Shown one piece after another: positions 4,807-7,256 of a stretch of 7,256 nt of DNA. This DNA comes from a bacterium. GTDB lineage: Bacteria; Chloroflexota; Dormibacteria; UBA8260; Bog-877. The stretch is from positions 1-7,256 of the forward strand of contig JAKAWF010000162.1 of the NCBI GenBank assembly GCA_021817025.1, read 5' to 3'. The notes under the pieces were generated by a model that was given only the letters and a program-made list of their open reading frames with translations, was not told the DNA's origin and made no database searches. Made by a program: the position numbers and the translations under genes. The first letter of the stretch is position 1. Each line of letters opens with the position of its first letter.

Positions 4807-6837
4807 CTAGGTCCTTGCCAGGAGCGCCCTCAACCCCGTGGGATCTTCGCTGCGGCCATCGAGTTGGGCCTGGTACTCGATCTCGCGCAGGAACACCTCG
4901 AGAGCATCCTCGAGTTCCGGACGGGTGGCGGCCTGGCGAGGGGTCAGGTTGTTCAGGGCCGGTATGGGCTGGTCGGGCAGCGCTCGGAGCCAGGCTCGAT
5001 CCGCCTCGGGATCGTGGCCACCGGGAGCTTCGCTGGAGAGCCAGCGATGGCGCTGTTCCAACTCCGCCCCGACATCGGTGATGGATTCCGAGACCACAGA
5101 GGCAGGTGTCCCCAGGTCGCGCAGCAGCGCGAGCAGGCTTTCCAACCTGGCCCTGGAGTTGACCTGGACCGCAGCTCCATCCGCCTGGAAGGTGAGAGTG
5201 CCCCGGCTGTAGCACCCCGACTGCGAGCGCGGATCGGGCTCGATCCCTTCGTGGCGCATTGTCGCCAGCGCCTGCTGGTACTCGGCCGGGGACATCTCGC
5301 GCCCCGCCCAGTCGAACTCGTCTTCATCGTCCTGCTCGAAGTCGGGATGGTCGAGGAGCGCCCGCTTGGCAGCCTGCGGATCTGAGAAGCTGAGTGTGGC
5401 CTCTATCCACTCCAGGGGCTGGCCGTCGGTGTTGGTCATCGCAGGCAGGGTTGCCCGCAGCTGCTTGAGCCTGGCCGCCAGCGCCGGGAACATCATCGTC
5501 TCCACCGATCCGATCAGGGCATCAAGCGGCGTCAGAGCCGCAGTGTGGCCCGGCACCCAAGAGTGGGACGCCAGTACCTCCTCCATCCCCTGGGCCCAGA
5601 GGTAGAACAGACGACCATTGCCTTTGCGACTGACGAAGCTCCTCACGAAGCCGACGATGTGGCTGGCCAGAAACTGCCCCTCCCGCGGTGTCAGCACGGC
5701 AAAGGCGCTCCCCGATCTCCAGACTCCGTCCACGGGCACGAAGTAGCCCAGCAGGACGGCCCACTTTCTGAGCTGCCCACGCTGCTCGGGGGGGATCTGC
5801 ACGTATAGCCTGGTGCCCGAGAGGTACTCGGTCACAATCGTGCCGGGATCGCCCAAGTGCTCCACTTGCCAGAGGCCGAACGCAGCATGATCGGCCCACT
5901 CTCGACTGCGCCTGGCCAGCTCCGGAGGGGTCAGAGGATCGCCCCAGAACGAGAGCAGGATCGTGGGGTCGTCGCGCTCCCCAACAGGGCGGGACCAAGC
6001 GCGCTCGACCGCCAGGCGCATCCACTGCGATTCCGGCGAGCGGTCGGCCAGTGACGACCAGTCCACGTCCTCGGCCGCCATCACTCCCTCCTCAACCCAC
6101 TCCGCTATGCCCTCCTCGAGGATCTCGCGCAAGGAGGGATGGGAGAGCGCGTATTCGAGGACTGCGCCACGCAGTTCATAGGTCGACTTTCGATCAACGA
6201 AACGCTCCAGCTGCGCCTGGGCGCGCTCCCGGCAGCAGCGCCTGTAGGAGCGGCCAGAACGGCATGGGCAGGCCGTCTTCGGGGCCTGGTCCAGGGCGGC
6301 CAGCCACTCCAGCCATCGGCCGCGCGCGAGGCCAGCGGAGAAGTCCTCAGGATTGGCTCGCAGGTGGCTTTCGATGCCCTCGACCGCGTCCGCCAGCCTT
6401 CCCTCCTCGGCTGCGATCCAGGGCAGCCGCACCCGCACCACGGGATGGTCGATGAGCCCCGGGACACGGGCCAGGTGGGCGCGGGCTGCGACCGGATCCC
6501 GGTCCACCAGGATGGCCACGTCCGCCGCGAACAGCAGGCTCGAGGGGTCTGTCTCGCCACTCAGCCCGGCGGCCGCCACCGCTCGCGCTCTGCCAGGGTC
6601 GAGGTCCGCCAGGATGAGTTCCATGAGCGATACCGACGCGGGCGAGTCGTGGAACACACGCCGAACTGCAGCCGCGGCCACCGGCGCGGTGACCTTGGGG
6701 TCCTGGAGCAGTTCGAAGTCAGCCTTGACCGAGTCGAGGAGCGCCCGCATCTCCCGCTCCTCAGTGACCTTGCTACGCAGACCCCTAGCCCGCTGTCGCC
6801 GCCGCCTCTTCCCCTGGTTGGATGACCTGCCCGCCAC
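4807..6837 (-). CDS. SEC-C motif protein, 676 residues, with TPR-like N-terminal region
   Basis: The clear domain is an internal SEC-C zinc-binding motif, CPCRSGRSYRRCC (Cys190, Cys192, Cys201, Cys202), as found at the end of SecA and in many uncharacterised proteins. Before it are a very basic N-terminus (residues 10-22, mostly Arg/Lys) and Ala/Leu-rich helices (about 60-180) that look like TPR-type repeats. After it, about residues 330-395 (LYVQIPPEQRGQLRKWAVLLGYFVPVDGVW begins here in part) resemble the beta-rich segment seen in other long SEC-C proteins. Near the end, IPALNNLTPRQAATRPELE (about 622-642) is a recurrent tail motif of such proteins. An acidic patch (about 500) splits the C-terminal half. 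No signal peptide or membrane segment. The start is GTG 6837, without a clear ribosome site; ATG 6750 has GGAG upstream and could be the real start, removing the basic tail. Cytoplasmic; function unknown. No operon partner in the window. Confidence 0.88.
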   Translation of the reverse strand: MAGRSSNQGKRRRRQRARGLRSKVTEEREMRALLDSVKADFELLQDPKVTAPVAAAAVRRVFHDSPASVSLMELILADLDPGRARAVAAAGLSGETDPSSLLFAADVAILVDRDPVAARAHLARVPGLIDHPVVRVRLPWIAAEEGRLADAVEGIESHLRANPEDFSAGLARGRWLEWLAALDQAPKTACPCRSGRSYRRCCRERAQAQLERFVDRKSTYELRGAVLEYALSHPSLREILEEGIAEWVEEGVMAAEDVDWSSLADRSPESQWMRLAVERAWSRPVGERDDPTILLSFWGDPLTPPELARRSREWADHAAFGLWQVEHLGDPGTIVTEYLSGTRLYVQIPPEQRGQLRKWAVLLGYFVPVDGVWRSGSAFAVLTPREGQFLASHIVGFVRSFVSRKGNGRLFYLWAQGMEEVLASHSWVPGHTAALTPLDALIGSVETMMFPALAARLKQLRATLPAMTNTDGQPLEWIEATLSFSDPQAAKRALLDHPDFEQDDEDEFDWAGREMSPAEYQQALATMRHEGIEPDPRSQSGCYSRGTLTFQADGAAVQVNSRARLESLLALLRDLGTPASVVSESITDVGAELEQRHRWLSSEAPGGHDPEADRAWLRALPDQPIPALNNLTPRQAATRPELEDALEVFLREIEYQAQLDGRSEDPTGLRALLART

Positions 6838-7256
6838 GACGGGGCCGATGCTACCAGGAACGAGAGCGGCCGTGATGCCCGTGCTCCGTAGCCGGGCCGC
6901 CTGAGCGAAGCGCCGTCTGCTGCCGACCCAGGAGATCGGCTCCTACGAGCGGACAGGCGCACCGGGGCCTGCGCGGTCCACTGGGGAGCTGCTCTGCCAG
7001 AGCGCTTCCGGGCGGCATATGGGCACGCCGGGGGCTCCTCGCAGGTTGGGTTTCCAAGGAGGCGATCGCAAGTGGAAGCAGGGCAGAGCCTTCCGTTCGG
7101 ATGGTCCATCCCGGCCCAGGTCTGCCTCTTGGCTCACCTTCCACACCCGTTGCCACACAGTGAACTCTAGTAAGCCCACTGCTAGTGGCACCCCTTCTCG
7201 GGGTTCCTCTCCCGTTGCCGGGATCGGTTCTGGCCTCACCGTGGAACGCGCACCGC
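6838..7256. other. Stretch without a convincing gene
   Basis: About 420 bases upstream of the SEC-C gene. The open frames here use codons rare in the neighbours (CTA, TTA, ATA) and match nothing I recognise. The part nearest the gene (6838-7030) shows only a TAGCAT-like word (near 6850) as a possible -10. The part 7035-7222 is rich in inverted repeats and is listed separately. The final 30 bases show nothing clear. Confidence 0.5.
7035..7222 (-). ncRNA. Candidate structured RNA, class unknown
   Basis: At least five hairpins lie in under 200 bases. The largest is a 73-base rod: GTGGAAG (7072-7078) pairs CTTCCAC (7138-7144); inside, GGCAGA (7082-7087) pairs TCTGCC (7121-7126), CCT (7089-7091) pairs AGG (7118-7120), CCG (7093-7095) pairs CGG (7112-7114), and GGATG (7099-7103) pairs CATCC (7107-7111). 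Further out are CCACT/AGTGG (7176-7188), ACCCC/GGGGT (7190-7204) and CCCG/CGGG (7211-7222). On the - strand the last has the loop GCAA, a stable GNRA tetraloop, which favours transcription on that strand toward the SEC-C gene. CTCCT (7035-7039) can pair AGGAG (7057-7061). A long mRNA leader, a group II intron fragment or a free RNA are all possible; I cannot assign a family. Confidence 0.35.

Noticed and set aside
4518..5385. + strand open frames across the element edge and SEC-C gene end
   Set aside because: They cross unrelated regions, lack ribosome sites, and lie antisense to a well-supported gene.
7035..7222. Group II intron or tRNA identity for the hairpin region
   Set aside because: I see no domain V, no reverse transcriptase, no cloverleaf and no anticodon arm; the class cannot be named from this sequence.
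6943..7239. Open frame of 98 codons on the - strand
   Set aside because: It uses rare codons, has no recognisable motif, and coincides with the hairpin-rich stretch; structure explains it better.
1..7256. CRISPR array
   Set aside because: No regularly spaced direct repeats were seen anywhere.

Overview
This is a high-GC window with strong third-position G/C bias. It probably comes from an actinomycete or a related high-GC terrestrial lineage such as Dormibacterota or Chloroflexota. The reasons are the codon bias, a CGNR/ABATE-type regulator, and a TnpB-related transposase of a type I associate with actinobacteria. The taxon is inferred; there is no rRNA or tRNA to fix it.

Left part (1-1791, + strand): the 3' end of a NuoF-like flavoprotein gene overlaps, at GTGA, a gene for the N-terminal half of a formate-dehydrogenase/NuoG-type alpha subunit. 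Together they are the electron-transfer part of an NAD-dependent formate dehydrogenase or a relative. The alpha subunit keeps one 2Fe-2S and three 4Fe-4S cluster motifs, then stops just after the molybdopterin-oxidoreductase 4Fe-4S domain. The whole Mo/W cofactor domain is missing and is replaced by about 16 unrelated residues that run antisense into the next gene.

Middle (1764-2701): a CGNR zinc-finger regulator on the - strand and a 51-residue protein on the + strand diverge from an unusually AT-rich spacer. The spacer has overlapping divergent promoter-like elements and possible operator repeats. The small gene's stop codon lies inside the end of the next feature.

Mobile element (2697-4686): two 33-bp inverted repeats, 28/33 identical, enclose about 2 kb carrying a decayed TnpB-related (RuvC-type) transposase pseudogene on the - strand. 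Two internal deletions shift its reading frame, and the third RuvC acidic residue appears to be glycine. Terminal inverted repeats are not typical of the IS200/IS605 group, so the repeat pair is one of the main points of interest.

Right part (4807-7256, - strand): one long gene encodes a 676-residue SEC-C-motif protein with a helical, TPR-like N-terminus. Upstream of it are about 420 bases without a convincing gene. This stretch holds a dense run of hairpins at 7035-7222, including a 73-nt rod and, on the - strand, a GCAA tetraloop. It is a candidate structured RNA of unknown class.

Overall the window looks like an accessory region joined by rearrangement: a cut-off redox operon, a regulator/small-protein pair, a dead mobile element, then a SEC-C gene. 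I saw no clear multi-gene defence or biosynthetic system.
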